A stretch of 30,508 nucleotides of DNA from SZUA-230 sp964581095 (lineage in GTDB: Bacteria > Bacteroidota > Bacteroidia > Cytophagales > Cyclobacteriaceae). Both the position numbers and the translations under genes were made by a program. The stretch covers positions 1 through 30,508 of the forward strand of contig CAZONK010000010.1 of NCBI GenBank assembly GCA_964581095.1, written 5' to 3'. The notes under the pieces were generated by a model. That model made no database searches and was not told where the DNA came from. It saw only the letters and a program-made list of their open reading frames with translations. This document shows positions 1 through 9,522 of the stretch, piece by piece; position 1 is the stretch's first letter, and each line of letters starts with the position of its first letter.

Positions 1-1454
1 CATCAAATGCGAACTCAGCAGATTACAATTCGCTTGAGGTTGCGAAGATTGGCTTATTTAGAGCCGATAATTCTGAATATGCTTTTCCTGAAATACCACA
101 ATCGGAATTTGAAAACAAGCAACTAGGTAATGTAATTCCAGATAAATATGAGTCAGGGAATAGTTTGTTTGTTACAATTATTCGTGGCTTTCTGGGATTG
201 GGTGTCCTTGTCTTCATCGCTTTTATTTTCAGTACAAACAGAAAGGCTATTAACTGGCAGGTGGTTGCCGGAGGTCTTTCAATCCAACTTTTATTGGCAA
301 TCGGAATTCTAAAAGTTCCTTTCATCAGGGTGATATTCGAAATTCTCGGGAAAGTTTTTGTCAGGATTCTTGACTTTACTAAAGCAGGAACTACATTTTT
401 ATTTGAAGGGTTTCTGGACACTGAAACATATGGTTTCATTTTTGCTTTCCAGGTTTTACCAACTATAATATTTTTCTCGGCCCTGACGAGTCTTTTATTT
501 TATTTGGGTATCATCCAGAAGGTAGTTTCCGGGCTTGCATGGTTGTTGAGCAAGGCCCTTAAACTTTCGGGTGCCGAAAGTTTATCAGTAGCTGGGAACA
601 TTTTTTTGGGTCAGACAGAATCTCCACTTATGATCAAAGAATATCTGCCATCAATGAACAAGTCAGAAATTTTGCTGGTAATGATTGGTGGCATGGCTAC
701 GCTTGCCGGTGGCGTACTTGCAGCATACATCAGTTTTTTAGGAGGTGATGACCCTGTACAGCGGTTGCTTTTTGCAAAACACCTCCTGGCGGCTTCAATA
801 ATGGCGGCCCCGGGAGCTGTAGTAGCAAGTAAAATACTGGTTCCCCAGGAAGAAGCTATTGACAAATCAATTGAAATTACTAAAGATAAAGTAGGTAGTA
901 ATGTCCTGGATGCTATTTCCAACGGTACTACTCAAGGCTTGAAACTAGCTGTAAACGTTGCTGCCATGTTACTTGTCTTTATAGCATTTATTGCCATGTT
1001 CAATTACATTTTAATAAAAATAGGCGATTTGACATCCCTTAATGAATATGTTTATACTTTCTCCGGAAGCAAATATTCACAACTGAGCTTGCAGTTTATG
1101 CTTGGCTATTTATTTGCGCCTGTCATGTGGCTGATAGGTGTTGCTACTCCTGATATTGCACTTGTTGGTAGTTTATTGGGTCAAAAAATAATCCTGACAG
1201 AGTTTATCGGATATGTAAGCCTATCGGAATACAAAGCAGCAGGTGCGTTTTATGATACCAAATCAATTATAATGGCAACCTATATGCTTTGTGGATTCGC
1301 GAATTTCGCTTCTATTGGTATACAAATTGGCGGCATTGGTTCGCTGGCCCCAAACAAACGAATTTTACTTTCCCAATACGGATTAAGGGCATTGTTGGGA
1401 GGTACCATCGCCTCATTGTTTTCAGCCACAATGGTAGGAATGATCCTTGGATAA
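1..1454 (+). CDS. CNT-family nucleoside transporter (NupC-like), 5'-truncated by the window edge
   Basis: Multi-pass inner-membrane protein of the concentrative nucleoside transporter family, which imports nucleosides with Na+ or H+. The recognisable core runs from the TTG at 165 onward: an N-terminal hydrophobic pair, a long stretch with GQTESPLMIKEY (the conserved G-Q-T/S-E region of CNT proteins), then further membrane segments and a Gly-rich C-terminus. The same frame stays open upstream from base 3 with no stop, encoding about 54 extra polar residues, so the TTG at 165 is probably not the true start and the gene begins outside the window. The upstream polar part is not a standard CNT segment; Bacteroidota members of the family can carry N-terminal extensions. 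Family call is secure, substrate is not. It stands alone on the plus strand, convergent with the nuclease gene downstream. Confidence 0.88.
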   Translation, partial: SNANSADYNSLEVAKIGLFRADNSEYAFPEIPQSEFENKQLGNVIPDKYESGNSLFVTIIRGFLGLGVLVFIAFIFSTNRKAINWQVVAGGLSIQLLLAIGILKVPFIRVIFEILGKVFVRILDFTKAGTTFLFEGFLDTETYGFIFAFQVLPTIIFFSALTSLLFYLGIIQKVVSGLAWLLSKALKLSGAESLSVAGNIFLGQTESPLMIKEYLPSMNKSEILLVMIGGMATLAGGVLAAYISFLGGDDPVQRLLFAKHLLAASIMAAPGAVVASKILVPQEEAIDKSIEITKDKVGSNVLDAISNGTTQGLKLAVNVAAMLLVFIAFIAMFNYILIKIGDLTSLNEYVYTFSGSKYSQLSLQFMLGYLFAPVMWLIGVATPDIALVGSLLGQKIILTEFIGYVSLSEYKAAGAFYDTKSIIMATYMLCGFANFASIGIQIGGIGSLAPNKRILLSQYGLRALLGGTIASLFSATMVGMILG

Positions 1455-1563
1455 TTACTTTGTGTTAAGATTAAGAATCTAAAATGGAGGCTTGAGAAAT
1501 ATTAGTAAACTATCAGTAACGACTTTGATGGAAAACAAGCAAAATTCAAAACTGAATACTGTA

Positions 1564-2160
1564 TCAATTCCTCTTACCCAATTCATCACGAATTTTTGCT
1601 GCCTGCTCGTAGTCTTCCTTATCAATTGCTTTTTTTAGCAATTCATTTAACTTATCAGTGGATTCATCCTGGATTGAGCTGGTTTTTTTTGAGCTCGGTT
1701 TATCTGTAACCAGTTCGGACTTTACCTCACCAAAATCATTATCTTCTTCACCACTAAACTCAATGCCAGCCTCCAATAATATTTTTTCGTAGGTAAATAT
1801 TGGTGCATTAAATCGCAATCCTATTGCAATGGCATCCGATGGACGTGCATCAACTTTCGATACCTTGTCTTCACTCTCACAAACAATTTTGGCAAAAAAT
1901 ACGCCATCCTTTAAATCCGATATAACAATTTCTTTTACATGGTATTTGAACTCACCTGCAAAAGATTTAAAAAGATCATGCGTCATTGGTCGGTTAGGTA
2001 CAATATTCTCAATTTGAATGGCAATTGCCTGTGCCTCAAACATCCCAATTATAATTGGAAGCCTTCTTTTGCCATTCTTCTCGCCTAATACCAGTGCAAA
2101 AGAACCTGTTTGCGATTGGCTTGAAGAAAGCCCAAGTATTTCCAGTTTTATTTTATCCAT
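1564..2160 (-). CDS. Bifunctional nuclease family protein (DUF151) with C-terminal UvrB/UvrC motif
   Basis: 198-aa cytoplasmic protein. Residues 1 to about 135 match the BFN/DUF151 fold: N-terminal VLGEKNGKRRLPIIIG strand-turn, EAQAIAI helix, and the late DARPSDAIAIGLRF motif characteristic of the family. Residues about 170-196 (NELLKKAIDKEDYEQAAKIR) form a UvrB/UvrC interaction motif, the usual two-domain architecture in Bacteroidota. Family members have been described with RNase/DNase activity, but the physiological role is poorly defined. It follows etfA by 8 nt on the same strand, so it is probably the last gene of an etfB-etfA-bfn transcript. The pairing with ETF says little about function. 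Confidence 0.88.
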   Translation of the reverse strand: MDKIKLEILGLSSSQSQTGSFALVLGEKNGKRRLPIIIGMFEAQAIAIQIENIVPNRPMTHDLFKSFAGEFKYHVKEIVISDLKDGVFFAKIVCESEDKVSKVDARPSDAIAIGLRFNAPIFTYEKILLEAGIEFSGEEDNDFGEVKSELVTDKPSSKKTSSIQDESTDKLNELLKKAIDKEDYEQAAKIRDELGKRN

Positions 2161-2168
2161 TTCCCGTC

Positions 2169-3122
2169 TTATCCTAATGCTTTAACAGCCTCTATTAGTT
2201 TGGGCACTACTTCGAATGCATCCCCTACAATACCATAATCAGCTGCTTTAAAAAATGGTGCATCTGCATCCTTGTTTATGACTACGATTATCTTGCTTGA
2301 ATTGACTCCTGCAAGATGTTGAATTGCCCCGGATATACCCACTGCAATATATAAATTTGGAGCCACCTTTACTCCTGTTTGTCCAACATGTTCATGATGC
2401 GGCCTCCATTCAAGATCTGAAACCGGCTTACTACACCCGGTAGCTGCTCCTAATGATGCCGCAAGATCTTCAATCATACCCCAATTTTCCGGTCCTTTTA
2501 ATCCTCTTCCCCCCGACACAACAATTTCTGCTTCGGGAAGCAATACCATACCACTTGCTTTGTCCTTACCCGTAATGGTGACCTTAAAGTCTTCATCCGA
2601 GAGTGTTGGAGTAAATGATTCAATCTGAGCCTCTCCACCTTCTTCACTAAAATTAACCGCATTTTTGCTTATCCCGATAATTTTCTTTTGATTTTTCAGT
2701 TCAACCCAGGCAAATGCTTTCCCGGTATAAATACTTCTTTTTACCATAAATCCAGAAGTTGTTTCAGGAATTTCTGTAACATTACTTGCAATAGATGCTT
2801 TGATTTTTATAGCAGTTCGTGCTGCCACAGCATCAGAAATAGAGGTTTTTGCCAGTATAAGAATATCTGCATTTTCCTTTTCCAAAGCCTGGGAAATCAC
2901 ATCGGAGTATGCCTGAATTACACCAAAATCTAATCGAGTGTCATTTACATGAAGAACTTTAGCTGCTCCATTTTTACCAATTGATTGAAGTTCTGACTGA
3001 TCAATAGTGCCAACAACCAATGCTACCACATTGCTATCCATAGCCGCACCAAAACAAACTGCTTCCCTGGAAGATTTCTTTATTTTCCCCTCGTCGTGTT
3101 CAACAAATATTAAAACTGACAT
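2169..3122 (-). CDS. etfA: Electron transfer flavoprotein alpha subunit
   Basis: 317-aa EtfA/FixB. It forms the FAD-binding heterodimer with EtfB that takes electrons from acyl-CoA and other flavin dehydrogenases and passes them to ETF:quinone oxidoreductase. Residues 1 to about 185 are the N-terminal alpha/beta domain. The C-terminal FAD domain contains VSGGRGLKGPENW, then EWRPHHEHVGQTG and IAVGISGAIQHLAG, then NKDADAPFFKAADYGIVGD, the successive ETF-alpha signatures that contact FAD. Length is normal and no conserved block is missing. It lies 28 nt downstream of etfB and 8 nt upstream of the bifunctional nuclease gene. Confidence 0.96.
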   Translation of the reverse strand: MSVLIFVEHDEGKIKKSSREAVCFGAAMDSNVVALVVGTIDQSELQSIGKNGAAKVLHVNDTRLDFGVIQAYSDVISQALEKENADILILAKTSISDAVAARTAIKIKASIASNVTEIPETTSGFMVKRSIYTGKAFAWVELKNQKKIIGISKNAVNFSEEGGEAQIESFTPTLSDEDFKVTITGKDKASGMVLLPEAEIVVSGGRGLKGPENWGMIEDLAASLGAATGCSKPVSDLEWRPHHEHVGQTGVKVAPNLYIAVGISGAIQHLAGVNSSKIIVVINKDADAPFFKAADYGIVGDAFEVVPKLIEAVKALG

Positions 3123-3150
3123 TATTTATTATTTTATTATTTTATCTTAT

Positions 3151-3888
3151 TTACAATACTTTAGCTTCATTTTTCAGAAGGTCCACTAATTCTGAAACAT
3201 TGTCGGAATCGACCATCTTGATTTCTCCTTTAGGAGGAGGAAGCTCATATTTTTTCAAAACAGAAGGATGGTCGGACTCCACCGGCTCCACAACATTCAA
3301 AGGTTTCGACCTTGCAGTCATTATTCCACGCATATTTGGAATTTTCCATTCTGCAATTGGTTCCTGGCAGCCGGCAACAAAAGGCATGGAAAGTTCTGCG
3401 AATTCCTTGCCTCCTTCAATTTCCCTTGAAACCTTTACCTGATCCCCATCAATATCAAGTTTCATTACTGGAGAAACAGAAGGGATACCCAAAATCTCTG
3501 CTACCATACCATGAACTACGCCACTGTTAAAATCGCTTGACTCTCTTCCCATCAGTATCAAATCATATGCTCCGTCTTTCGCAACACTTGCAATTTGTTG
3601 TGCTACAAAATAAGAATCCACCGGGTCAGCGTTCACTCTAATAGCATCATCTGCACCAATGGCCAGTGCTTTACGAATTGTAGGCTCCGCTTCAACCCCT
3701 CCCACATTCAGAGCCGTTACAACAGCGCCTTCCGACTCCTTCAACTCTACCGCCCTTGCCAGTGCATAGTCATCATAGGGCCCGATAACATATTGAACAC
3801 CAGAAGTATCAAACTTAGTATCGCCATCAATAAATGTTATTCTGGAAGTTGTATCAGGCACGTGTGTAATGCAAACCAATATTTTCAT
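3151..3888 (-). CDS. etfB: Electron transfer flavoprotein beta subunit
   Basis: 245-aa EtfB/FixA, the AMP-binding partner of EtfA. It begins MKILVCITHVPDT, the standard N-terminus of the family, and carries the conserved IGPYDDYALARAVELKE segment, a central ALAIGADDAIRV and LILMGRESSD, and the ETF-beta signature region near residues 150-185 (SREIEGGKEFAELSMPFV). First gene of the minus-strand etfB-etfA-nuclease block. The 82 bp upstream are shared with the divergent TPR gene; I found no exact TAnnTTTG -7 element there, so the promoter is not assigned. Confidence 0.96.
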   Translation of the reverse strand: MKILVCITHVPDTTSRITFIDGDTKFDTSGVQYVIGPYDDYALARAVELKESEGAVVTALNVGGVEAEPTIRKALAIGADDAIRVNADPVDSYFVAQQIASVAKDGAYDLILMGRESSDFNSGVVHGMVAEILGIPSVSPVMKLDIDGDQVKVSREIEGGKEFAELSMPFVAGCQEPIAEWKIPNMRGIMTARSKPLNVVEPVESDHPSVLKKYELPPPKGEIKMVDSDNVSELVDLLKNEAKVL

Positions 3889-3970
3889 AATCTATTAAAT
3901 CTAAATTATCCTTTAGGAAATTTTGTTGAAGCGAAATTAAAGAATATAATAGAGAAAATTATAGTTCAAA

Positions 3971-4291
3971 ATGAATATTGAAAGGGTAAAAAAACTAGAA
4001 AAATTCAAACAGGAAGATCCTGATGATCCCTTTATAATTTATGCACTTGCAACCGAATGGATGAATAGTGACATTCTAAAGTCAAAAGCTTATTTTGATG
4101 AACTATTATCAAACCATCCTACATATCTGGGTACGTACTATCATGCAGCTCGTGTGTATTTAGCACTTGATAATAAAAACAGGGCTATTGAAATTTATGA
4201 GAAAGGAATAACTTTAGCAAAAGATACCAGAGACCACCATGCGCTTTCTGAATTACAAACAGCATACAATGAGTTTTTATATGATGACTAA
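3971..4291 (+). CDS. Small TPR-type protein
   Basis: 106-aa, probably cytoplasmic: no signal peptide or membrane segment. Residues about 56-90 (TYYHAARVYLALDNKNRAIE and following) fit one tetratricopeptide repeat, with a partial helix pair before it (DPFIIYALATEWMNS). Such short TPR proteins act as protein-interaction scaffolds; no partner can be named. Its stop codon overlaps the start of the following lipoprotein gene (ATGATGACTAA, 4281-4291), so the two are translationally coupled. Diverges from etfB. Confidence 0.8.
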   Translation: MNIERVKKLEKFKQEDPDDPFIIYALATEWMNSDILKSKAYFDELLSNHPTYLGTYYHAARVYLALDNKNRAIEIYEKGITLAKDTRDHHALSELQTAYNEFLYDD

Positions 4292-5312
4292 AAAAAATAT
4301 TTTAGTACTGTTTTTTATTACTTACTTATTAGGTTCTTGCTCCAGTCAAAACGGGGATGATAGAAGTATTTTATCGCTAACACATTATAAGACACCTGTA
4401 AATGAAAGTTTGCGGGGTTTATGTGCAGTGGATGATCAAACCGTGTGGGTAAGTGGAAGCAATGGAACGTATATGCGGACTACAGATGGGGGCAAAAACT
4501 GGGAGCATGGTTCACTTCTCGATTCAGTAGACTTCCGTGACATTTATGCATTTGATAAAGACCGTGCCATTATGATCAGTGCAGGCATACCTGCTGTAAT
4601 TTATAAAACCACTAGCGGTGGTAGTAACTGGTCTTTAAAATATAAAAATGAGGATGAAAGAGTATTTTTTGATGCGATTGACTTTTGGGATGAACTCAAT
4701 GGAATAGCATTTAGTGATGCTTTTGATGACCGGTTTTTTATGATTTATACAAATGATGGTGGTGAATCATGGAGCCAGCTTTTAAGTGCTCCTGAAGCTT
4801 TTGAAAATGAGGGTGGTTTTGCAGCCAGTGGTACAAATATGGTGATTTATGACAATGATCTTTGGATTGGTACAACAACAGGAAGAATTTTACATTCGGG
4901 TGACAGAGGATTATCCTGGAAAAATGAAATGAGCCCTCTTGAAAATTCTGAAAATGCAGCTGCAGGTATTTTTTCACTTGCATTTTCGAAAAATGGCCGG
5001 GGTATAATGGTTGGAGGAGACTTCCTTAATCCTGAAGATCGATCAAAAAATGCAGCTTATTTAGAAAATGGTCAATGGATTCTTTTAAAGGAATTCCAAC
5101 CATTGGGGTATCGGTCCGGGGTTGCCTTTATCCCGGGATCAGAAACGATTATTGCAACAGGGCCATCGGGAACTGATATTTCATGGGACAACGGAAAAAG
5201 CTGGATTTTACTTGATAGTATTGGATATCATGCAGTAAGTTTCAACAAATCCAATACTTCGGGATGGTTATCGGGATCAGGAGGACGGGTTGCAAAGGTA
5301 TTAGTTGAGTAA
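4281..5312 (+). CDS. YCF48/BNR-repeat-like lipoprotein (beta-propeller)
   Basis: Exported lipoprotein of about 343 aa from this start. The hydrophobic leader ends in YLLGSC, a lipobox placing the lipidated Cys about 18 residues in. That fixes the start at the tandem ATGs 4281/4284 rather than the in-frame ATG at 4239, which would put 14 foreign residues before the signal peptide. The body has recurrent Asp-box/BNR turns: TTDGGKNWEHG, TTSGGSNWSLKY, TNDGGESWSQL, HSGDRGLSWKN and WDNGKSWILL, five or more blades of a sialidase/YCF48-type propeller. YCF48 itself is a photosystem II assembly factor; Bacteroidota homologues have no established function and are often called oxidoreductases without evidence. 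Overlaps the TPR gene upstream and is 3 nt from the membrane-protein gene downstream. Confidence 0.82.
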   Translation: MMTKKNILVLFFITYLLGSCSSQNGDDRSILSLTHYKTPVNESLRGLCAVDDQTVWVSGSNGTYMRTTDGGKNWEHGSLLDSVDFRDIYAFDKDRAIMISAGIPAVIYKTTSGGSNWSLKYKNEDERVFFDAIDFWDELNGIAFSDAFDDRFFMIYTNDGGESWSQLLSAPEAFENEGGFAASGTNMVIYDNDLWIGTTTGRILHSGDRGLSWKNEMSPLENSENAAAGIFSLAFSKNGRGIMVGGDFLNPEDRSKNAAYLENGQWILLKEFQPLGYRSGVAFIPGSETIIATGPSGTDISWDNGKSWILLDSIGYHAVSFNKSNTSGWLSGSGGRVAKVLVE

Positions 5313-5315
5313 TCA

Positions 5316-6011
5316 ATGGAAACTTATTTTCTAACATGGACCTTCACCATTTTGCTTTTGGCATTGGTGTTTTTATACACTTACAAATATTTTGGGATAG
5401 CCTTCGAAGATGACGCTATATCAAATATTTACCGGGTAGGTATATTTACATTAACCTGGATTATTTATATTGTTGTTGTGTCTACCACCGGGATGATTGA
5501 CGACTTTAGTCTTCCTCCAAAACTTCCTGTTTTTATTATCCTTCCCGCATTTATATTTATTGTTATCGTTATTACCCGGTCTGCAACTACAACTTTATTA
5601 TTATCAGTACCTGTTCATTTATTAATTGGCATTCAGGCTTTTAGAATAATTGTCGAATTAATAATCTGGCTAGCTCACAAAGAAGGTATTTTACCGGTTG
5701 AAACGACATTTGAAGGCTATAATTATGATGTACTCGTTGGAATTACTGCAATACCTATTGCATTTTATACCCTAAAAAATCGCATGTCAAGGGGGTTGTT
5801 AATATTTTGGAATATTGCCGGGTTATTCATTTTGGCGAATACCATCAGGGTATTTCTACTTTCTGCTTTTTTCCCACATTTGTTGGGATTGGAAAACAAT
5901 ACAATCGAATTTTCTTTTCTCCGGCCACCATTGATTTTTATTGCGGGATTATTTATGCCAATGGCAATACTTTTTCATGGGTTGTCTTTAAAACAACTAC
6001 TATCAAAATGA
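5316..6011 (+). CDS. Unrecognised multi-pass membrane protein
   Basis: 231 aa, strongly hydrophobic, with about six to seven predicted membrane helices (around residues 5-25, 40-60, 70-90, 93-115, 135-152, 160-185 and 205-225). I do not recognise a family. Polar landmarks are a loop with EDDA near residue 31 and a hydrophilic stretch around HKEGILPVETTFEGYNYD between helices 4 and 5. It starts 3 nt after the BNR lipoprotein stop and is likely the third gene of the TPR-lipoprotein-membrane protein operon. Convergent with ackA, 67 bp away. Confidence 0.75.
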   Translation: METYFLTWTFTILLLALVFLYTYKYFGIAFEDDAISNIYRVGIFTLTWIIYIVVVSTTGMIDDFSLPPKLPVFIILPAFIFIVIVITRSATTTLLLSVPVHLLIGIQAFRIIVELIIWLAHKEGILPVETTFEGYNYDVLVGITAIPIAFYTLKNRMSRGLLIFWNIAGLFILANTIRVFLLSAFFPHLLGLENNTIEFSFLRPPLIFIAGLFMPMAILFHGLSLKQLLSK

Positions 6012-6078
6012 ATCGGGTATGAATCATGTCAATGATGAATCCTTACAATATATAGATTCAAATTGAAGTCTTAAGTTA

Positions 6079-7302
6079 TCAATTTTGTTGGGCCAGTATT
6101 GGTTCAAGGAGCTGCATTGTTGACAATGCAATTTGCTTCTCTTCATTTGTAGGGATTACCAAAACCTTTACAGTGCTGCTTTTCTTACTTATTTCTGATA
6201 TCCCATTCTTGTGTGCGTAATTTATATCATTATCAATTTCTACTCCTAATTGACTCATATTGCTCAGCGAATTTTTGCGGATATAAGCACTGTTTTCCCC
6301 CACCCCTGCTGTGAATACTATGGCATCTGCATCACCAAGAATAGCAAGATATGAACCAATATACTTTTTAATTCTATAGCAATACATCTCTAATGCCAGG
6401 AGAGCATTATTTTCTCCGTTATTCATCCTGTCAATTACATCCCTTACATCTAAAGTTCCCGCAATTGCTTTTAATCCACTTTCATTGTTTAGCATGTTTT
6501 CCACCTGTTTCGCATTCATTCCTGCATGCCGCAAAAGATGGAATATGATTGATGGATCAATATCACCTGCACGTGTGCCCATCATAAGGCCGGGCAATGG
6601 ACTCATTCCCATTGATGTATCAATGCATTGTCCGTTTTTTACAGCTGAAATGCTACATCCATTACCCAAATGAACAGATATTAGATTAACTTTTTCGACA
6701 GGTTTTTTTAAATATCCAGCTGTTTGCCAGGTGATGTATTTATGTGAGGTACCATGCATACCATAAACGCGCACCCCATATTCATGGAAATATTTAGATG
6801 GTATGGCGTACCTGAATACTTTTTCAGGTATTGTTTGGTGAAATGCCGTGTCAAAGACAGCAACCTGGGGAATCTTTGGGAGAATTTTTTCACAAACCTC
6901 AATTCCCGATAAGTTGTTGGGATTGTGTAGTGGGGCAAGCGGGGAAAATTGCTTAATTTTTTTCTTTAAATCTTTGGTTACAAAAACAGGTTCCGTGTAG
7001 TAGTCGCCTCCATGCACCACCCTATGCCCAATTGCGGTTATTTCCGATTTATTCTGGATAACGTTGATATGCTCATCCTGAAGTAACTCAATAATTCTTT
7101 TAAAACCAATGTAGTGATTTATAAGCTCCTTTATTTCAACGTGTTTATCAACTCCATTCTCCTTGTTTACATGAATTGTAATACGACTATCACCTGACCC
7201 GATTTTTTCTGCCAGTCCAAACGCAAAAGTTGACAAATTGAATCCATTGAATACAGAAAATTTTATAGAGGAACTTCCTGCATTAATGATTAAAATTTTC
7301 AT
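6079..7302 (-). CDS. ackA: Acetate kinase
   Basis: 407-aa acetate kinase, catalysing acetyl phosphate + ADP to acetate + ATP. All ASKHA-fold signatures are present: NAGSSSIKFSVF at residues 7-18 (phosphate 1), GHRVVHGG, FDTAFHQTIP with the His of the active site, HLGNGCSISAV (phosphate 2), MGTRAGDIDPS with the catalytic Arg, FTAGVGENS (adenosine motif) and the C-terminal IPTNEEKQIA with its catalytic Glu. Normal length, starting at the first residue of the family. It is 36 nt downstream of pta on the same strand, so pta-ackA forms the usual acetate overflow/ATP-yielding operon. Confidence 0.97.
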   Translation of the reverse strand: MKILIINAGSSSIKFSVFNGFNLSTFAFGLAEKIGSGDSRITIHVNKENGVDKHVEIKELINHYIGFKRIIELLQDEHINVIQNKSEITAIGHRVVHGGDYYTEPVFVTKDLKKKIKQFSPLAPLHNPNNLSGIEVCEKILPKIPQVAVFDTAFHQTIPEKVFRYAIPSKYFHEYGVRVYGMHGTSHKYITWQTAGYLKKPVEKVNLISVHLGNGCSISAVKNGQCIDTSMGMSPLPGLMMGTRAGDIDPSIIFHLLRHAGMNAKQVENMLNNESGLKAIAGTLDVRDVIDRMNNGENNALLALEMYCYRIKKYIGSYLAILGDADAIVFTAGVGENSAYIRKNSLSNMSQLGVEIDNDINYAHKNGISEISKKSSTVKVLVIPTNEEKQIALSTMQLLEPILAQQN

Positions 7303-7338
7303 TCATTCTAAAGTATTAAAATTGCTATTGGCGCAATA

Positions 7339-9435
7339 TTACTCCATCTGCGCCTGAATTGCTGTAATTGTTACCGTATTTATAACATCTTCTACTGTGC
7401 AGCCTCTGCTGAGATCATTTACTGGTTTATTTAAACCCTGCAATACAGGTCCAATTGCAATTGCTCCAGTTTCCCTTTGGACTGCCTTGTATGTATTATT
7501 ACCTGTATTTAAATCTGGAAATATTAATACAGTTGCTTTACCAGCAACTTTTGAACCAGGCATTTTCTTTCTTCCAACTTCAGTATCAACAGCTGCATCA
7601 TACTGAATGGGCCCTTCTATTAACAATTCAGGTTTCATTTTCTTAACTATTCGTGTTGCTTTTCTTACTTTCTCCACCTCATCCCCTTTCCCTGATTCAC
7701 CTGAAGAATAGGAAAGCATTGCAATTCGTGGTTCAATTCCGAATTTTTCTGATGTCTCAGCAGATGAAATTGCTATTTCTGCTAATTGCTCAGCATTAGG
7801 ATTTGGGTTTACAGCACAATCTCCGTAGACAAGTACACGGTCATCCAGACACATAAAAAATACAGAAGATATTACAGAATAACCAGGTTTTGTTTTTACA
7901 AACTGCATTGCCGGTCGAATTGTATGCTGGGTTGTATGGACCGCTCCGGAAACCAACCCATCCGCATGCCCTAAATAAACCATCATCGTTCCAAAATAAG
8001 ATACGTCTCCCATCAGGTCATGGGCCATTTCCAATGAAAGCCCCTTGTGTTTGCGAAGCTTATATAGCCGCTTCACGTAGGACTCAAACTTTGGATAATT
8101 TTGAGGGTCTACAATGTTTAAGTCTTTATTCTTAATTTTTAGTCCAAGATTGCTGATTGCATAACGAATTTTATCTTCCTCACCCAGTAACGTGATTTTT
8201 ACAATACCACTTGCCAATAAATGTTCAGTGGCTTTTAAAATTCTTTCATCAGTTGCTTCTGGCAAAACAATATGCTTTTTTATTGATTTTGCCATTTGTG
8301 TAAGATTGTAGTTGAACATCTTGGGAGTCATGCCCCGCGGATGAAAGTTCAGTAATTCTTCATTGATTTTTTCAATATCAAAATACTTTTCAAATAGTTG
8401 TTGACTGAGTTTAATCTTACGATGATTACTTTCCCTAAGCTTGGTTCGTACGCCACTTATATGCAATGTGGTTTCAAATGTATTTTCCTGAACGAGAAGA
8501 ATCGGGATCAGATCATTGAGGCCATCGAGGATCTTAACTACTGAAGGTGCGGGCCGTAACCCACCCGTAAGAACAAACCCAGCTACATTCGGATAGTTCG
8601 ATGATTGGTTTGCCTGAAGCGTGGCAGAAATAATGTCAGCCCTGTCACCCGGGGTTATGATCAGGTGTTTTTCTTTTAGTTTCTCCAGAAAGTTTTGAAT
8701 TTGCATAGCTGCTACTGTATAACCGAAGGCCAGGTCAGGCATTTTATCTGCACCATACAAAATCTCAGCATCTAAATGATCGGCGATTTCCCGGATTGTA
8801 GGACTGCGTAAAATTTCATTTTCAGGAATCAGGAAAAATTGCAATCCGGAGTTAAGCTCCGAACTGAATATCTCCCTTGTTTTCTCCAGGGTTTCCGGTA
8901 TCAATCTGTTCATCACGACCCCCAGAATATGACACTCACGTGAAGTATATGAATCGATTGCCAGATTTACTTTTCGAAGAAGTCCTTGTGCATCGGGATT
9001 ATGGCCATTTTCAACAATTAACACAGGTGCACCAAGATTCTTTGCAATAAAGGCATTCATGTCAAACTCAAAGGCAGCACTATCTCCAAGAAAATCCGTA
9101 CCCTCTATAAGTACAAAATCACATTTTTTTTCAAGGTCTTTATATTTCGATATAATTTGTTCAATAAAATTATCAGATTTACCATGTCCCAGCAATTCAT
9201 TTGCCTCTTCTTTTGTATAGGCATAACATTCTTCAAAATCCAGATTTAGATTGTAGGTTGTAAGAATCAAGTTAAGATGATTATCCAATTCCCCATCGGG
9301 TTTTTGCTTGTTTATAATTGGTCTGAAAATACCTGTCTTGGCTGTTTTTCTTAGTGATAATTCGATAAGGCCCAGGGTAACAAGCGATTTACCTGCCTGG
9401 GGATCTGAGGTTGCTATATAAACTGAATGTGCCAT
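7339..9435 (-). CDS. pta: Phosphate acetyltransferase, long three-domain form
   Basis: 698-aa Pta, interconverting acetyl-CoA + phosphate and acetyl phosphate + CoA. Domain order: a dethiobiotin-synthetase-like P-loop domain (residues 1 to about 215; SDPQAGKSLVTLGL is a degenerate P-loop), a DRTGG regulatory domain (about 225-335; begins near ITPGDRADII and includes FVLTGGLRPAP), and the catalytic PTA_PTB domain (about 375-695) with LPEATDERIL, DLMGDVSYFGTMMV, LVSGAVHTTQHTIRPAMQ, AMLSYSSGESGKG and PDLNTGNNTYKAVQRE. This is the E. coli-type long Pta, not the short catalytic-only form. First gene of pta-ackA. Confidence 0.96.
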   Translation of the reverse strand: MAHSVYIATSDPQAGKSLVTLGLIELSLRKTAKTGIFRPIINKQKPDGELDNHLNLILTTYNLNLDFEECYAYTKEEANELLGHGKSDNFIEQIISKYKDLEKKCDFVLIEGTDFLGDSAAFEFDMNAFIAKNLGAPVLIVENGHNPDAQGLLRKVNLAIDSYTSRECHILGVVMNRLIPETLEKTREIFSSELNSGLQFFLIPENEILRSPTIREIADHLDAEILYGADKMPDLAFGYTVAAMQIQNFLEKLKEKHLIITPGDRADIISATLQANQSSNYPNVAGFVLTGGLRPAPSVVKILDGLNDLIPILLVQENTFETTLHISGVRTKLRESNHRKIKLSQQLFEKYFDIEKINEELLNFHPRGMTPKMFNYNLTQMAKSIKKHIVLPEATDERILKATEHLLASGIVKITLLGEEDKIRYAISNLGLKIKNKDLNIVDPQNYPKFESYVKRLYKLRKHKGLSLEMAHDLMGDVSYFGTMMVYLGHADGLVSGAVHTTQHTIRPAMQFVKTKPGYSVISSVFFMCLDDRVLVYGDCAVNPNPNAEQLAEIAISSAETSEKFGIEPRIAMLSYSSGESGKGDEVEKVRKATRIVKKMKPELLIEGPIQYDAAVDTEVGRKKMPGSKVAGKATVLIFPDLNTGNNTYKAVQRETGAIAIGPVLQGLNKPVNDLSRGCTVEDVINTVTITAIQAQME

Positions 9436-9522
9436 GAATTTTGTTCAAAATCTCAGCACGAAATTCATACTTAAATATCAATAAATTATGCAATAAATTA
9501 AATATATTTTTTGTTGTGAGGA

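Noticed and set aside
1455..1563. Rho-independent terminator between the convergent transporter and nuclease genes
   Set aside because: Only a 5-bp stem (AGATT-aag-AATCT) with no following T run; too weak to call.
4239..4280. ATG at 4239 as start of the BNR lipoprotein
   Set aside because: It adds 14 residues before the MMTKKN signal peptide and is out-of-frame shadow of the TPR gene; the 4281/4284 ATG gives a standard lipoprotein leader.
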